Source of the DNA: Mesorhizobium sp. YM1C-6-2
GTDB taxonomy: Bacteria; Pseudomonadota; Alphaproteobacteria; Rhizobiales; Rhizobiaceae
Reading direction: 5' to 3'
Length of the DNA stretch: 64,000 nt
Assembly: GCF_003666685.1 (NCBI RefSeq)
Contig: NZ_RCIZ01000001.1
Location: forward strand, 186,001 to 250,000
Of the stretch, positions 26,167 through 36,486 are shown piece after piece (the first letter of the stretch is position 1; each line of letters starts with the position of its first letter). A model generated the notes under the pieces. That model was given only the letters and a program-made list of their open reading frames with translations. It was not told the origin of the DNA and made no database searches. The position numbers and the translations under genes were made by a program.

Positions 26167-27090
26167 TCAGACGTGCGGACGGGTTTCGGGCGCCACCGGC
26201 ACCGGCGGCAATATCTCGGGCTCGGCGGCCTCCTGCGGAAGCGGCGTCTTCAGCAGGATCTTCAGCAGCCGTGCGACGGTCGATTTCATCTCGAGGCGGG
26301 AGACGACCATGTCGACCATGCCGTGCTCCATCAGATATTCGGCGCGCTGGAAGCCGTCTGGGAGTTTTTCGCGGATGGTCTGCTCGATGACGCGCGGGCC
26401 GGCGAAGCCGATCAGCGCGCCGGGCTCGGCGATGTGCACGTCGCCCAGCATGGCATAGGACGCCGTGACGCCGCCGGTGGTCGGGTTGGTCAGCACGACG
26501 ATATAGGGTAGGCCGGCCTCCTTCAGCCGGTCGACCCCGACCGTGGTGCGCGGCAGCTGCATCAACGACAGGATGCCTTCCTGCATGCGCGCCCCGCCGG
26601 AAGCGGCGAACAGCACCATCGGCCGCTTGCGGGCGAGCGCCGTCTCGAAGGCCTTGACGATCGCCTCGCCGGCCGCCATGCCGAGCGAGCCGCCCATGAA
26701 GGCGAAGTCCTGCACGGTGGCGACGATGGGCAGGCCCTCGATCGTGCCGGTAGCGCTGAGGATGGCGTCCTCGAGCTGGGTCTTGGCCTTGGCTTCCTTC
26801 AGCCGGTCCGTGTAGCGCTTCTCGTCGCGGAACTTCAGCGGGTCCAGGACGACCTTGGGGTTCTCCAGGGCCTCATACTCGCCATTGTCGAAGAAGAATT
26901 TCAGCCGCTCCTTGGCCGAAATCTTCATGTGATGGCCGGAGGAGGGGATCACCCACTGATTGCTCTCCAGGTCCTTGTGGAACACCATCTCGCCGCTGTC
27001 CGGATCCTTGATCCAGAGGTTCTCGGGGATGTCGCGGCGCCCGAGCATCGAGTTGATCCGGGGACGGACGAAATTGGTGATCCAGTTCAT
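26167..27090 (-). CDS. accD: Acetyl-CoA carboxylase carboxyltransferase subunit beta
   Basis: A 307-residue carboxyltransferase beta subunit starting [20 protein letters not shown]. The crotonase-type core carries [37 protein letters not shown] and [17 protein letters not shown]. The zinc-ribbon cysteines of E. coli AccD are absent: the position reads [15 protein letters not shown], and the whole protein contains no cysteine. With AccA it transfers carboxyl from carboxybiotin to acetyl-CoA, the first step of fatty-acid synthesis. It sits between trpA and folC. The C-terminus is a Pro/Glu-rich tail. Confidence 0.95.
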   Translation of the reverse strand: MNWITNFVRPRINSMLGRRDIPENLWIKDPDSGEMVFHKDLESNQWVIPSSGHHMKISAKERLKFFFDNGEYEALENPKVVLDPLKFRDEKRYTDRLKEAKAKTQLEDAILSATGTIEGLPIVATVQDFAFMGGSLGMAAGEAIVKAFETALARKRPMVLFAASGGARMQEGILSLMQLPRTTVGVDRLKEAGLPYIVVLTNPTTGGVTASYAMLGDVHIAEPGALIGFAGPRVIEQTIREKLPDGFQRAEYLMEHGMVDMVVSRLEMKSTVARLLKILLKTPLPQEAAEPEILPPVPVAPETRPHV

Positions 27091-27125
27091 GGCAGAGGTT
27101 CCCGTTTCGGGGGAAGATGGGGAAA

Positions 27126-27965
27126 CTATTCGGCGGGAGCAAGGCGGGCGGAACGTACGCCCTGCGCGAGCCCGCTGACCAGGGTCGCCACCGCTTCGGC
27201 GGGATCGGCGGTGACGCCGCCCTTCGGGTCGATGACGTTGGCGACAGCATTGACGATGGCCGTGCCGACGACGACGCCGTCGGCCGATGCGCCGATGGTG
27301 CGCGCCTGCTCGGCCGTCTTGACGCCGAAGCCGACGCAGACCGGCAGATCCGTGTGCGCCTTGATGCGCGTCACCGCCTCGGCGACCTTGGCGGTGTCGG
27401 CCAGCGCCGAGCCGGTGATGCCGGTCATGGAGACATAATAGACGAAGCCCGACGTGTTCTGCAGCACCTTGGGCAGGCGCCGGTCGTCGGTGGTGGGGGT
27501 GGCGAGGCGGATGAAGTTGACGCCGGCCTTGAGCGCCGGGATGCACAATTCCTCGTCCATCTCCGGCGGCAGGTCGACGACGATCAGCCCGTCTATGCCG
27601 GCGGCCTTCGCATCGGCGAGGAAGCGCTCGACGCCGTAGATGTAGATCGGGTTGTAGTAGCCCATTAGAACGATGGGCGTCTCGTCGTCGCCGGCGCGGA
27701 AGTCACGCGCCATGTCGAGCGTCCTGTGCAGCGTCTGGCCGGCCTTCAGAGCGCGCAGCCCCGCCGCCTGGATCGCCGGGCCGTCGGCCATCGGATCCGA
27801 AAAGGGCATGCCGAGCTCGATGATGTCGCTGCCGGCCCCGGGCAGCGACTTCATGATCGCGAGTGAGGTCGCGTAGTCGGGATCGCCACCCATGAAATAG
27901 GTGACGAGCGCCGGCCGGCCCTCGGTCTTCAGCTTCGCCATGCGACGATCGATGCGGGTGGTCAT
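27126..27965 (-). CDS. trpA: Tryptophan synthase alpha subunit
   Basis: A 279-residue TIM barrel. The catalytic Glu is in [18 protein letters not shown] and the catalytic Asp in [15 protein letters not shown]; phosphate-binding segments are [11 protein letters not shown] and [11 protein letters not shown]. It cleaves indole-3-glycerol phosphate to indole and passes it through the tunnel to TrpB. Its start is 1 bp past the trpB stop, which implies coupled translation. Confidence 0.96.
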   Translation of the reverse strand: MTTRIDRRMAKLKTEGRPALVTYFMGGDPDYATSLAIMKSLPGAGSDIIELGMPFSDPMADGPAIQAAGLRALKAGQTLHRTLDMARDFRAGDDETPIVLMGYYNPIYIYGVERFLADAKAAGIDGLIVVDLPPEMDEELCIPALKAGVNFIRLATPTTDDRRLPKVLQNTSGFVYYVSMTGITGSALADTAKVAEAVTRIKAHTDLPVCVGFGVKTAEQARTIGASADGVVVGTAIVNAVANVIDPKGGVTADPAEAVATLVSGLAQGVRSARLAPAE

Positions 27966-27966
27966 A

Positions 27967-29199
<1,233 letters not shown>

Positions 29200-29304
29200 T
29201 GTGGTTCCCGGTGAGCGGCTTGCGATTGGTATGCTTGGTTTCGGCCGCTGTCGGTTTCGCTTAGCCCTTTAAGCGGCAGGAAGGCAACAGGCTCGGAGTG
29301 CTCC

Positions 29305-29964
29305 TCAGGCGGCGCTTTTCTTGCCCGCAGCGCGGACGGCCTCGAAAAAGCCCTCGATCAGCGCGACGTCCTTGACGCCGGGCGCGCTTTCGACCCCCGA
29401 CGAGACGTCGATGCCGGACGGGCGCACCAGCCGCAGCGCCTCGCCGATATTTGCGGCATTCAGTCCGCCCGAGAGCATGTAGTCGATGCCGGGATTCAGC
29501 GCGGCGAGCACGGTCCAGTCGAACGGAACGCCGTTGCCGCCCGGAAGCTCGGCGCCCCGGGGCGGCTTGGCATCGAAGAGAAAGCGGTCGGCGACGCCGC
29601 GATAGGGCTCTATCGCATCGAGGTCGGCTGCCTCGCGGACGGAAAAGGCCTTCATCGCGGGCAGGCCGTAGCGCGCCTTCACCGAAGCGACGCGCTCCGG
29701 CGTCTCCCGGCCGTGAAGCTGCAGCATGTCGGGGCGCATCCCGGCGACGATGGCGTCGAGCGTCGCATCGTCGGCATCGACGGTCACCGCGACGGCCTTC
29801 GCCCGGCCGACCGCGGCCCTGCGCAGCAGGCCGGCGTCGGCAGGCAGGATGTTGCGCGGGCTTTTCTGGAAAAAGATGAAGCCGACATGCGACGCGCCGC
29901 CGGACAGCGCCGCTGCCAGCGCGTCCTCGGTCTTCAGGCCGCATATCTTTATATCGAGCGTCAT
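29305..29964 (-). CDS. trpF: Phosphoribosylanthranilate isomerase
   Basis: A 219-residue barrel starting MTLDIKICGLKTEDAL with the active-site Cys in KICGLK. It also has GFIFFQKSPRNI, LQLHGRETPERVA and MLSGGLNAANIGEALRL, and ends at SGIDVSSGVES (catalytic Asp in GIDVSSG). It isomerises PRA to CdRP in tryptophan synthesis. The frame stays open further upstream but the ATG at 29964 fits all homologues. It is first in the trpFBA-accD-folC run. Confidence 0.96.
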   Translation of the reverse strand: MTLDIKICGLKTEDALAAALSGGASHVGFIFFQKSPRNILPADAGLLRRAAVGRAKAVAVTVDADDATLDAIVAGMRPDMLQLHGRETPERVASVKARYGLPAMKAFSVREAADLDAIEPYRGVADRFLFDAKPPRGAELPGGNGVPFDWTVLAALNPGIDYMLSGGLNAANIGEALRLVRPSGIDVSSGVESAPGVKDVALIEGFFEAVRAAGKKSAA

Positions 29965-30116
29965 GGCGCGGGAGTTGCCACGAAACGGAGGAAAAGTCGA
30001 GAAAAGGAAGGGCAGACCTGCCTTCCGAAGTCTAGGCTGACTTTCTCCGATCTGGTCGGACCACATTGACGATTCCGGCTTTCGTTTTCCCTGGGCTCGC
30101 CTTAGGATGCCCGACA

Positions 30117-30137
30117 TTATTTCGTTAGTCGAAATAA
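30117..30137. promoter_or_regulatory. Perfect inverted repeat upstream of the PfpI gene
   Basis: TTATTTCG, a 5-nt spacer and CGAAATAA form a perfect 8-bp inverted repeat ending 23 bp before the start codon and 9 bp before the GGGAGGAA ribosome binding site. It is AT-rich in a GC-rich genome. It could be an operator or a 5'-UTR hairpin. Confidence 0.5.
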
Positions 30138-30160
30138 ATGGCTTCCAGGGAGGAACAGCG

Positions 30161-30781
30161 ATGCCAGGCAAGAAGATCCTGATGCTGGTCGGAGAATTCA
30201 GCGAGGAATACGAGATCTTCGTCTTCGAGCAGGCCATGCATGCGGTCGGACACACGGTCCATGTGGTCTGTCCAGGCAAGAAGGCGGGCGAGGCGATCAA
30301 GACCTCGCTGCACGATTTCGAGGGCCACCAGACCTACACGGAAAAGCTCGGCCACGACTATTACGTCAACAAGACCTTCGCCGACGTGAACCCGGCCGAC
30401 TACGACGCCGTCTATTGCGCGGGCGGCCGTGGGCCGGAATACATCCGCATCGACAAGGGCGTGCAGGCGATCGTCCGCCACTTCCACGAGACCGGCAAGC
30501 CGATCTTCACGATCTGCCATGGCGTGCAGATCCTGATCGCCGTCGACGGCGTGGTGCGCGGACGCGAGGTCGCCGCGCTGCAATATTGCGAACCTGAGGT
30601 GACGCTGGCCGGCGGCATCTACATCGACGTGCCGCCGACGGGCGCGCATGTCGACGGCAACCTCGTTTCGGCCAAGGGCTGGCCCGGCCTTTCCAACTTC
30701 ATGCGCGAATGCCTGAAGGTCTTGGGCACGGAGATCCGCTACGGCGAAATCCTGATGCGCGACGAGCGCAAGGCGGCCTGA
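30161..30781 (+). CDS. DJ-1/PfpI family protein
   Basis: A 206-residue DJ-1/PfpI-fold protein. The reactive Cys is C119 followed by His120 in FTICHGVQIL (nucleophile elbow), and an acidic partner may come from VGEFSEEYEIFV early in the chain. It also has YCAGGRGPEYIRID and GWPGLSNFMRECLK. Members include intracellular proteases, glyoxalase III and deglycase-type enzymes; the activity here is not predictable. The start at 30161 follows GGGAGGAACAG; a longer frame 5' includes the inverted repeat and is not believed. It is monocistronic, followed by a perfect palindrome. Confidence 0.9.
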   Translation: MPGKKILMLVGEFSEEYEIFVFEQAMHAVGHTVHVVCPGKKAGEAIKTSLHDFEGHQTYTEKLGHDYYVNKTFADVNPADYDAVYCAGGRGPEYIRIDKGVQAIVRHFHETGKPIFTICHGVQILIAVDGVVRGREVAALQYCEPEVTLAGGIYIDVPPTGAHVDGNLVSAKGWPGLSNFMRECLKVLGTEIRYGEILMRDERKAA

Positions 30782-30806
30782 GCGAAGGGACGCCGCTTCA
30801 AGGCAA

Positions 30807-30836
30807 AAGGCCGTCGGCTTGCAAGCCGACGGCCTT
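30807..30836. terminator. Perfect 30-bp palindrome, bidirectional terminator
   Basis: Two 15-bp arms, beginning AAGGCCGTCGG and ending CCGACGGCCTT, meet with no spacer. On the minus strand the stem ends in TTTTG. It lies between the convergent stop codons of the PfpI gene (30781) and the NepR-like gene (30859), so it likely ends both transcripts. Confidence 0.75.
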
Positions 30837-30858
30837 CCGGTGCGGCCAAGATGGCCGC

Positions 30859-31065
30859 TTAGCCTCCGCCGCCTGTTCCGAAGCTCGGCTGGTCGGATTC
30901 CGCCCGGTCGAGTTCCGAAAGAAGATTGTTGAACCGTTCCGGAATACCGTGCTCGACCTGAAAAGCAGGCAAAGTATGCAGGAAGCGCACCGTCCCGGTC
31001 GAACCGAATTGCCGGCGGATTTCCTCCTGCAATATCTTCGAGCTGTCCTGTCTGTTGCGGGTCAT
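30859..31065 (-). CDS. Small NepR-like protein (possible anti-sigma factor)
   Basis: A 68-residue protein starting MTRNRQDSSKILQEEIRRQF; the ATG at 31065 has GGAAGAA just upstream. The second half, HTLPAFQVEHG followed by IPERFNNLLSELDRAE, resembles the conserved core of NepR anti-sigma factors (..PxPDRFxxLLxxLD), which bind EcfG and are released by PhyR. The tail is Gly-rich. An EcfG-like promoter sits 28 bp upstream of the start. No phyR, ecfG or sensor kinase gene is adjacent. The NepR relation is inferred from a short motif. The alternative is an unrelated small rhizobial protein. Confidence 0.6.
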   Translation of the reverse strand: MTRNRQDSSKILQEEIRRQFGSTGTVRFLHTLPAFQVEHGIPERFNNLLSELDRAESDQPSFGTGGGG

Positions 31066-31093
31066 GGTTCTTCCAAACTTTTGCTGGTTGGAA

Positions 31094-31118
31094 AACTTCC
31101 TCGCTTTTGAATGGTTCC
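31094..31118 (-). promoter_or_regulatory. Candidate EcfG (general stress sigma) promoter
   Basis: Reading the minus strand: GGAAC (31118-31114), a 16-bp spacer and AGTT (31097-31094). The alphaproteobacterial general-stress consensus is GGAAC-N16/17-CGTT, so 8 of 9 fixed positions match. It is 28 bp from the start codon of the NepR-like gene. Confidence 0.55.
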
Positions 31119-31242
31119 AGCCGAGCCCGCCCGACGCAAGCAACACCGGCGGATAGGGTAAAGTTTGACTTAATTGCTAATGGCTCCCGACGGCTCGTCG
31201 AGGCAGCTGGACGGCGGTGGGGGCCTTGCGTGCGCCGCTGCA

Positions 31243-31271
31243 CTTGATTTTTCGACCCCGAACATCGATAT
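31243..31271 (+). promoter_or_regulatory. RpoH (heat-shock) promoter of grpE
   Basis: CTTGAT (31243-31248), a 17-bp spacer and CGATAT (31266-31271), 33 bp before the grpE start codon. This fits the alphaproteobacterial RpoH consensus (CTTGA..-N17-C.TAT) and has the same geometry as the element upstream of hsp20 in this window. Confidence 0.65.
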
Positions 31272-31304
31272 GCGGCGCAACTTCCAATACTGACGGACCA
31301 CGTT

Positions 31305-31937
31305 ATGAGCGACCACGCAAAAGAAGAACGCGCGCCCGACGAGAACCAGGCCGCCGAGGCCCCGAGCGAAAAGACCGAAGGCGCGATCGACGGCGATTAC
31401 GAAGCCGTCGTCCGACTGCTCAAGGAAAACGAGGAATTGAAGGACCGCGCGCTGCGCGTTGCGGCGGACATGGAGAATCTGCGCCGCCGTACGGCGCGCG
31501 ACGTGCACGATGCGCGCTCCTATGCCATCGCCAACTTCGCTCGCGACATGCTGTCGGTCTCGGACAATCTGGGCCGCGCGCTCGATGCCATTCCGGCCGA
31601 GGTGAAGGCTTCCGGCGATGCCGGCTTCAAGGCGCTGATCGAGGGTGTCGAACTCACCGAGCGCGCCATGCTCGCCGCGCTCGAGCGCCACGGCGTCAAG
31701 AAACTGCAGCCCGAGGGCGAGAAGTTCGACCCGAATTTCCATCAGGCGATGTTCGAGGTGCCCAATCCCGACGTGCCGGCCAATACGGTCGTGCAGGTCG
31801 TGCAGTCGGGCTATTCGATCGGCGACCGGGTGCTGCGTCCCGCCATGGTGGGTGTCGCCAAGGGCGGTCCGAAGCCTGCAAACGATGCGAAGCCGGAACC
31901 CGGCCCGGTCGACGGCCAGGCCGAGACGGACGCCTGA
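31305..31937 (+). CDS. grpE: Nucleotide exchange factor GrpE
   Basis: A 210-residue GrpE. An acidic N-terminus is followed by the long dimer helix ([19 protein letters not shown] then [14 protein letters not shown]) and the beta-wing head with [17 protein letters not shown] and [20 protein letters not shown]. It releases ADP from DnaK. An RpoH-type promoter is placed immediately upstream. hrcA is not visible on this side. The C-terminal tail is Pro/Asp-rich. Confidence 0.95.
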   Translation: MSDHAKEERAPDENQAAEAPSEKTEGAIDGDYEAVVRLLKENEELKDRALRVAADMENLRRRTARDVHDARSYAIANFARDMLSVSDNLGRALDAIPAEVKASGDAGFKALIEGVELTERAMLAALERHGVKKLQPEGEKFDPNFHQAMFEVPNPDVPANTVVQVVQSGYSIGDRVLRPAMVGVAKGGPKPANDAKPEPGPVDGQAETDA

Positions 31938-32018
31938 CCTCTGGCGCGGAAACGGCGCGCAAATAGGGAGTAGCGATTAAGGAATTGAGGGCTAATCTGC
32001 CCCCAGGCAGGAGGCCCC

Positions 32019-32684
32019 ATGTTTCCCTTCCAGTCGCTGCTTTCTTTTCCCTTGGGCTCCCTGCAGTTGCTCGATTATGCGGGGGTGGCCGTCTTCGCCG
32101 CCACCGGCGCGCTGGCCGCATCGCGAAAGCAGCTCGACATCGTCGGTTTCCTCTTCCTGGCGAGCGTGACCGGCATCGGCGGCGGCACGTTCCGCGATCT
32201 GATCCTCGACGTTCCGGTCTTCTGGGTGCTGGACCACGCCTATGTGCTGGTCTGCGCGGCGATCGGCATGCTTGTCTTCTTCGCCGCCCACAGGCTCGAA
32301 TCCCGCTACAAGCTTCTCCTGTGGCTCGATGCGATCGGCATGTCGGCATATTCGGCGCTCGGCGCCGCCAAGGGCATGGCCGCCACCGGATCGCCGGTGG
32401 TCGCCATCGTCATGGGTACGTTGACGGCGACCTTCGGCGGCATCCTTCGCGATCTTTTGGCGGGTGAACCGTCGGTGCTGCTGAAACCCGAAATCTATGT
32501 GACCGCCGCCATGGCGGGCGCCGCCGTCTTCACGGCCGCGGATCTCGGCGGCCTGCCGGACCCGGCCTCGGCGCTGCTCGCCTTCGCCACTGCCTTCGCC
32601 ATACGCGGCGGAGCGCTGAAATTCGGCTGGTGTTTCCCGACCTACAGGAGCCGTCCCGGCAGGCATCCGGACGACATTCCCTGA
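32019..32684 (+). CDS. TRIC / UPF0126-family membrane protein
   Basis: A 221-residue membrane protein with two repeated three-helix units, characteristic of the TRIC cation channel family (YadS/YicG): LQLLDYAGVAVFAATGALAA and GTFRDLILDVPVFWVLD in the first, AIGMSAYSALGAAKGMA and GTLTATFGGILRDLLAGEPS in the second. Bacterial members form monovalent-cation channels as trimers. AGGAGG precedes the ATG closely. Its stop codon abuts the stop of the convergent YjbR gene with no intervening base. Confidence 0.88.
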   Translation: MFPFQSLLSFPLGSLQLLDYAGVAVFAATGALAASRKQLDIVGFLFLASVTGIGGGTFRDLILDVPVFWVLDHAYVLVCAAIGMLVFFAAHRLESRYKLLLWLDAIGMSAYSALGAAKGMAATGSPVVAIVMGTLTATFGGILRDLLAGEPSVLLKPEIYVTAAMAGAAVFTAADLGGLPDPASALLAFATAFAIRGGALKFGWCFPTYRSRPGRHPDDIP

Positions 32685-33059
32685 CTATTCCCCGTTTTCC
32701 GCCAGCAATTGCTTGGCGAGACGCTTTGGCGCCTGCGCCAGCCATGCCTTGCGCAGCCGATGGCGCAGCTCGTCCGGCGCGATCTCCTTGAGACGGACGA
32801 GCACCGCCGGCCAGCCCTTGTAGTGGTCGGTCTCGAAATAGATGCCGGGCGCTGCCGCCATCAGCATCTCTTTCTCCTCCAGCGGGCAGATGACCACGAG
32901 GATGTCGGCGTCCCTGATGCGGCAGAGGAATTTCTTGCCGACCTTGAAGGCGGGTTCGCCATAGGAAGTGGCTTCGACGATGTCGGGCAGGCCGTCGAGC
33001 GCGGCGAGCAGCTTGCGGCGCGCCGCCGGGTCTTCCTGCATGGCCCGGTCTCGGGGCAT
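32685..33059 (-). CDS. MmcQ/YjbR family protein
   Basis: A 124-residue protein of the CyaY-like/double-wing MmcQ/YjbR family: LPDIVEATSYGEPAFKVGKKFLC, then EMLMAAAPGIYFETDHYKGWP, and LRHRLRKAWLAQAPKRLAKQ at the end. The fold binds DNA in some members; its role is unknown. The start could be MQEDP six codons in. It begins 6 bp after the olsB stop, so the two are co-transcribed. Confidence 0.88.
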   Translation of the reverse strand: MPRDRAMQEDPAARRKLLAALDGLPDIVEATSYGEPAFKVGKKFLCRIRDADILVVICPLEEKEMLMAAAPGIYFETDHYKGWPAVLVRLKEIAPDELRHRLRKAWLAQAPKRLAKQLLAENGE

Positions 33060-33065
33060 GGCCCG

Positions 33066-33950
33066 TCAGGCCGCGAAGCGCTCCGCCTCTCCGCTGTAAT
33101 AGCTGACATAGCGGGCGGCGATCTGTTGGACCGGCATGACGATGAAGACGTCGACGGTGCCGAACTGATGGTCGATCACGCAGCCGTCGCCGACCTTCGC
33201 GCCGACGCGAAGATAGCCCTTGATCAGCGGCGGCATGGCGGCCAGCGCCGACCTCATGCCGATCGCCTCGACGGGCATCAGGTCCATCGGGCAGTAGCGG
33301 CCGGACACGGCGCGGACGTCCCACTCCAGGCTGGCGCGGCAATTGTGCGCCAGATAGGACAGCGCCTCGGCATGCGCCGCCGGCACCGTGCCGTGGAAGG
33401 ATGCGCAGCCCGTCATCACGCCGATGCGGTAGTGGTTGATGTAGGCCCAGATGCCCTGCCAGAGGATTTCGATCGTCCGCTTGGACCGGTATTGCGGCAG
33501 CACGCAGGAGCGTCCGAGCTCGAGGAAACGCTGGCCCGGATGGCGTGCGACCAGCCTCTTCAGTTCGAACTCGCCTTCCGAATAGAAGCCGCCGGCCTCG
33601 GTGGCGATCTCCTGTCGCAGCAGCCGGTAGGTGCCGACGATGCGCCGGTGGTCCGGGCCGGGAAGCGAGGTGTCGAACACCAGGAGGTGATCGCAGACCT
33701 CGTCGAAGCGATCGACGTCGCGCCCTGTAGCGGCCTCGATGCCGGCCTGCGTGGCGCCGAGTTCTTCATAGAAGACGCGGTAACGGACTTCCTGCGCGGC
33801 GGCGACCTCGGCGGCATCGCGGGCAAGGCGTACTTCCAGCGCGCCTATGCGCCCGAGCGTGTCCGCGGAAAGGGCATCGTCTGCGAAGCGTTCGGCGAGC
33901 ATCGCCGTCACGGCGGCTGGATGGACCTCACGGTTCGGCAAAGCCTGCAC
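33066..33950 (-). CDS. olsB: L-ornithine N-alpha-acyltransferase (OlsB)
   Basis: A 294-residue GNAT-fold acyltransferase that uses 3-hydroxyacyl-ACP to acylate ornithine, the first step of ornithine-lipid synthesis. Typical segments are VRLARDAAEVAAAQEVRYRVFYEE, DEVCDHLLVFD, LKRLVARHPGQRFLELGRSCV and MTGCASFHGT. The start is the GTG at 33950 because AAGGAG stands 8 nt upstream; the frame is open much further 5' but that part is antisense-like. OlsA, the second enzyme, is not in the window. Ornithine lipids are common in rhizobial outer membranes. Confidence 0.88.
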   Translation of the reverse strand: MQALPNREVHPAAVTAMLAERFADDALSADTLGRIGALEVRLARDAAEVAAAQEVRYRVFYEELGATQAGIEAATGRDVDRFDEVCDHLLVFDTSLPGPDHRRIVGTYRLLRQEIATEAGGFYSEGEFELKRLVARHPGQRFLELGRSCVLPQYRSKRTIEILWQGIWAYINHYRIGVMTGCASFHGTVPAAHAEALSYLAHNCRASLEWDVRAVSGRYCPMDLMPVEAIGMRSALAAMPPLIKGYLRVGAKVGDGCVIDHQFGTVDVFIVMPVQQIAARYVSYYSGEAERFAA

Positions 33951-34095
33951 GAGTGATTCTCCTTCGAGCCATCCTCTCCTGGCGCGGGATACGCACGCTT
34001 TGCAACAACACTGTGACAGTACCGTGATCAAGCCGTTGGGGCAATAGTTCGCCGGCCCCGGAAAAAGCCAAGCCGGCTCAGGACGGCGGTAAAAA

Positions 34096-36384
34096 TCAGG
34101 CCGCGGCGCGCTCTTCCACGGTGCGCACGAGCGCCGCCGGATCGATGGGCTTGGTGACGAAGCCGCTCGCCCCATGCGCGAGAACCGCGTGCCTCGTCTT
34201 CTCCTGGCTGTCGGCCGACAGCACCATGATCGGCACCGGCGGCACGCCGACCTCCTCCTCGTAGCGGCGGATGGCGGCGATGGCGTCGAGCCCGTCCATG
34301 ACTGGCATGTGGAGATCCATGAGGACGACGTCATAGCGGCGCTTGCGTCCGCCGCCGGTGACCGCCTCGACGGCCGCCTTGCCGTTGCCGACGATGTCCA
34401 CGCGGTGTCCCGCCTTGAGAAGGGTGGCGCGCGCCAGCATTGCGTTGATGTCGTTGTCCTCGGCGACCAGCACGGCGAGCCCGGGCAGCCTGTTGTTGGC
34501 GCGAGGCGCCGTGGCTGTGGTGTGCGGCGCCGCCGCATGGACCGGCGGCTGCGGCGTCGAGATGCTGGCGAGCAGCACGCGCAGCAGCGTCTCGCCCCGC
34601 ACCGGCCTGGCGAGGAACGTCGAATAGCCGCTGGCGCGGAATTCGCCGAGCAGGCCCCGGTCCGTCGGCGCAATCATGGTGATGGCGTCGGCCGTCGGGA
34701 AGCCGCCCTGGCGCAGGCGCTTGAGCACCCTGCCGTCTGCCCTTTCGATCGCCGCGTCGACGAGCAGCGCGTTGCAGCCCTCGGCCAGCGCGGACGCCTG
34801 GGCGACGGTCGCCGCGACCTCGACCGTCCCGCCATGTGCACGGACGGTCATCGCGATCGCCTCGGCCTCGACGGCATTCGTCGACAGCACGACGGCCTTG
34901 CGTCCCTTGAGCACTGCGCCGCGCATCTGGTTCCCGTCCTGCGGCGCGGCTGCGGGAATCTCGAAGGCGAACTCGGAACCTTTCCCGGGCTGGCTGGCGA
35001 CCGAGATCGTGCCGTCCATGGAATCGACGAGACGTTTCGAGATGGCGAGGCCGAGACCGGCGCCGCCATGCGTCCGGGTTGAGCTCCCGTCGGCCTGCTC
35101 GAACTCCTCGAAGATGCGGTCGGTGTCTTCGGGCTGCAGTCCCGGCCCCGTATCCGAGACGGCGAAGCGGATCAGGTCGCCCTTCTCGGTCTTCGTCCGG
35201 GTGACGGTCAGCAGAACGCCGCCGGCGTCGGTGAACTTGACTGCGTTGCCGAGCAGGTTGAGCAGCACCTGGCGCACGCGGCCGGGGTCTGCCGTGATCA
35301 TCTGCGGCACGTCGGGCGCGACATGGCAGCCAAGCCCGATATCCTTGGCGAAGGCCTTCGCCGCGAGCAGCTCGACCACATTGTCGGCGATCTCGCGCGG
35401 CGACATCGGCTGCGGCTCGGCGTCGAAGCGGCCGGCCTCGATCTTGGAATAGTCGAGCAGGTCCTCGATCAGCGCGAGTAGCGCGGCCGCCGAGGTCGAG
35501 ACCGCGCCGACATAGGTGCGCTGCTCCGGCGACAGCTCGGTGTCGGCGAGCAGGGTCGCCATGCCCATGATGCCGTTCATCGGAGTGCGGATTTCATGGC
35601 TCACCGTGGCGAGGAACCGCGACTTCGCCTGGCTGGCGTATTCGGCGCGCTCCCGCGCATTGATCAGCGCCGTCTCCGCCCGCTTGCGCGAGGTGATGTC
35701 GCGGGCGATGGCGCGGTGCGAGACATGGTCGGTGGCCTTGTCGCGCACCGACAGCTCGATCCACGAGAACCAGCGGATGCCGCCCGCCGAGCGGATCGCG
35801 ACGTCGGTCGAGCTGAGGCACTCGCCGGCGGCAAAAGCCGCATCCGGCACGATGCCGACGTCTACGCCGATCTGGGCGAGGGTCTGGCCGACGAGGTCGC
35901 GCTGGTCGACGCCGATCAGTTCGGCAAAAACCTTGTTGGCGTAGACGATGCAGCCCTCGCGGTCGCGATGGACGACGAGATCGCCGAGCGCGTCGATCAG
36001 GCCGCGAAAGCGCTCCTCGCTTTCCTGCAGCTCCCACATGCGGTCGGCGAGCGTCTCGATCTCCGCCCGGTTGCGCGCCGTGCTCGCCGACATGATGGAC
36101 CTGGCGCGGTTTTCGCCGCGGATCGCCCGCGCCAGGACGACGAGGCAGATGACGCCGATCGTCGCCAGTGCGATGACGAGGAAGTTCGGCGCGCCGGTCA
36201 GCCGCGCCACGCCGGCGAGCACGATGATGGCGACGGCGGTCGCATAGGACAGCGGGCGCGAGGTGCGCTTCGGCATGTCCGGCGCCAGCGGCGGCGCTGC
36301 CACGAGGCGGCGCGTCTCCGCCTCGGCGCTGGCGGCGGCCGTTTCCGCCGACAGTTTGTAGTCCTGCCCCAAACCTGTGGTCAT
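34096..36384 (-). CDS. PAS-containing hybrid histidine kinase with two receiver-like domains
   Basis: A 762-residue sensor. Two membrane helices (about residues 47-64 and 67-87) have almost no periplasmic loop. A PAS domain follows (about 122-232, with [19 protein letters not shown]). HisKA has H263 in [15 protein letters not shown], and the ATPase has [16 protein letters not shown] and [13 protein letters not shown]. Residues about 497-610 look like a receiver that has lost its acidic pair ([12 protein letters not shown]) though an Asp remains in [10 protein letters not shown] true receiver occupies about 640-760 ([24 protein letters not shown]). There is no HPt domain and no cognate regulator nearby. 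Confidence 0.9.
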   Translation of the reverse strand: MTTGLGQDYKLSAETAAASAEAETRRLVAAPPLAPDMPKRTSRPLSYATAVAIIVLAGVARLTGAPNFLVIALATIGVICLVVLARAIRGENRARSIMSASTARNRAEIETLADRMWELQESEERFRGLIDALGDLVVHRDREGCIVYANKVFAELIGVDQRDLVGQTLAQIGVDVGIVPDAAFAAGECLSSTDVAIRSAGGIRWFSWIELSVRDKATDHVSHRAIARDITSRKRAETALINARERAEYASQAKSRFLATVSHEIRTPMNGIMGMATLLADTELSPEQRTYVGAVSTSAAALLALIEDLLDYSKIEAGRFDAEPQPMSPREIADNVVELLAAKAFAKDIGLGCHVAPDVPQMITADPGRVRQVLLNLLGNAVKFTDAGGVLLTVTRTKTEKGDLIRFAVSDTGPGLQPEDTDRIFEEFEQADGSSTRTHGGAGLGLAISKRLVDSMDGTISVASQPGKGSEFAFEIPAAAPQDGNQMRGAVLKGRKAVVLSTNAVEAEAIAMTVRAHGGTVEVAATVAQASALAEGCNALLVDAAIERADGRVLKRLRQGGFPTADAITMIAPTDRGLLGEFRASGYSTFLARPVRGETLLRVLLASISTPQPPVHAAAPHTTATAPRANNRLPGLAVLVAEDNDINAMLARATLLKAGHRVDIVGNGKAAVEAVTGGGRKRRYDVVLMDLHMPVMDGLDAIAAIRRYEEEVGVPPVPIMVLSADSQEKTRHAVLAHGASGFVTKPIDPAALVRTVEERAAA

Positions 36385-36486
36385 GCCGCATTCTTGGCAG
36401 AGACAGATTAGGGAAGTTTTTGGCCGATCGTTCGAATTTTAGCGGTCGCCGGAATCGCCGCAAACCGGGCTTTCCGGGCGCGATTC

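Noticed and set aside
29220-29245. TGGTAT in the trpF-trpB gap as another amino-sugar operator
   Set aside because: Only a single half-site occurs, without the second repeat at N4 spacing.
33951-34673. N-terminal extension of OlsB up to 34673
   Set aside because: It overlaps the C-terminal receiver of the hybrid kinase in another frame. The GTG at 33950 with AAGGAG upstream gives the usual OlsB length.
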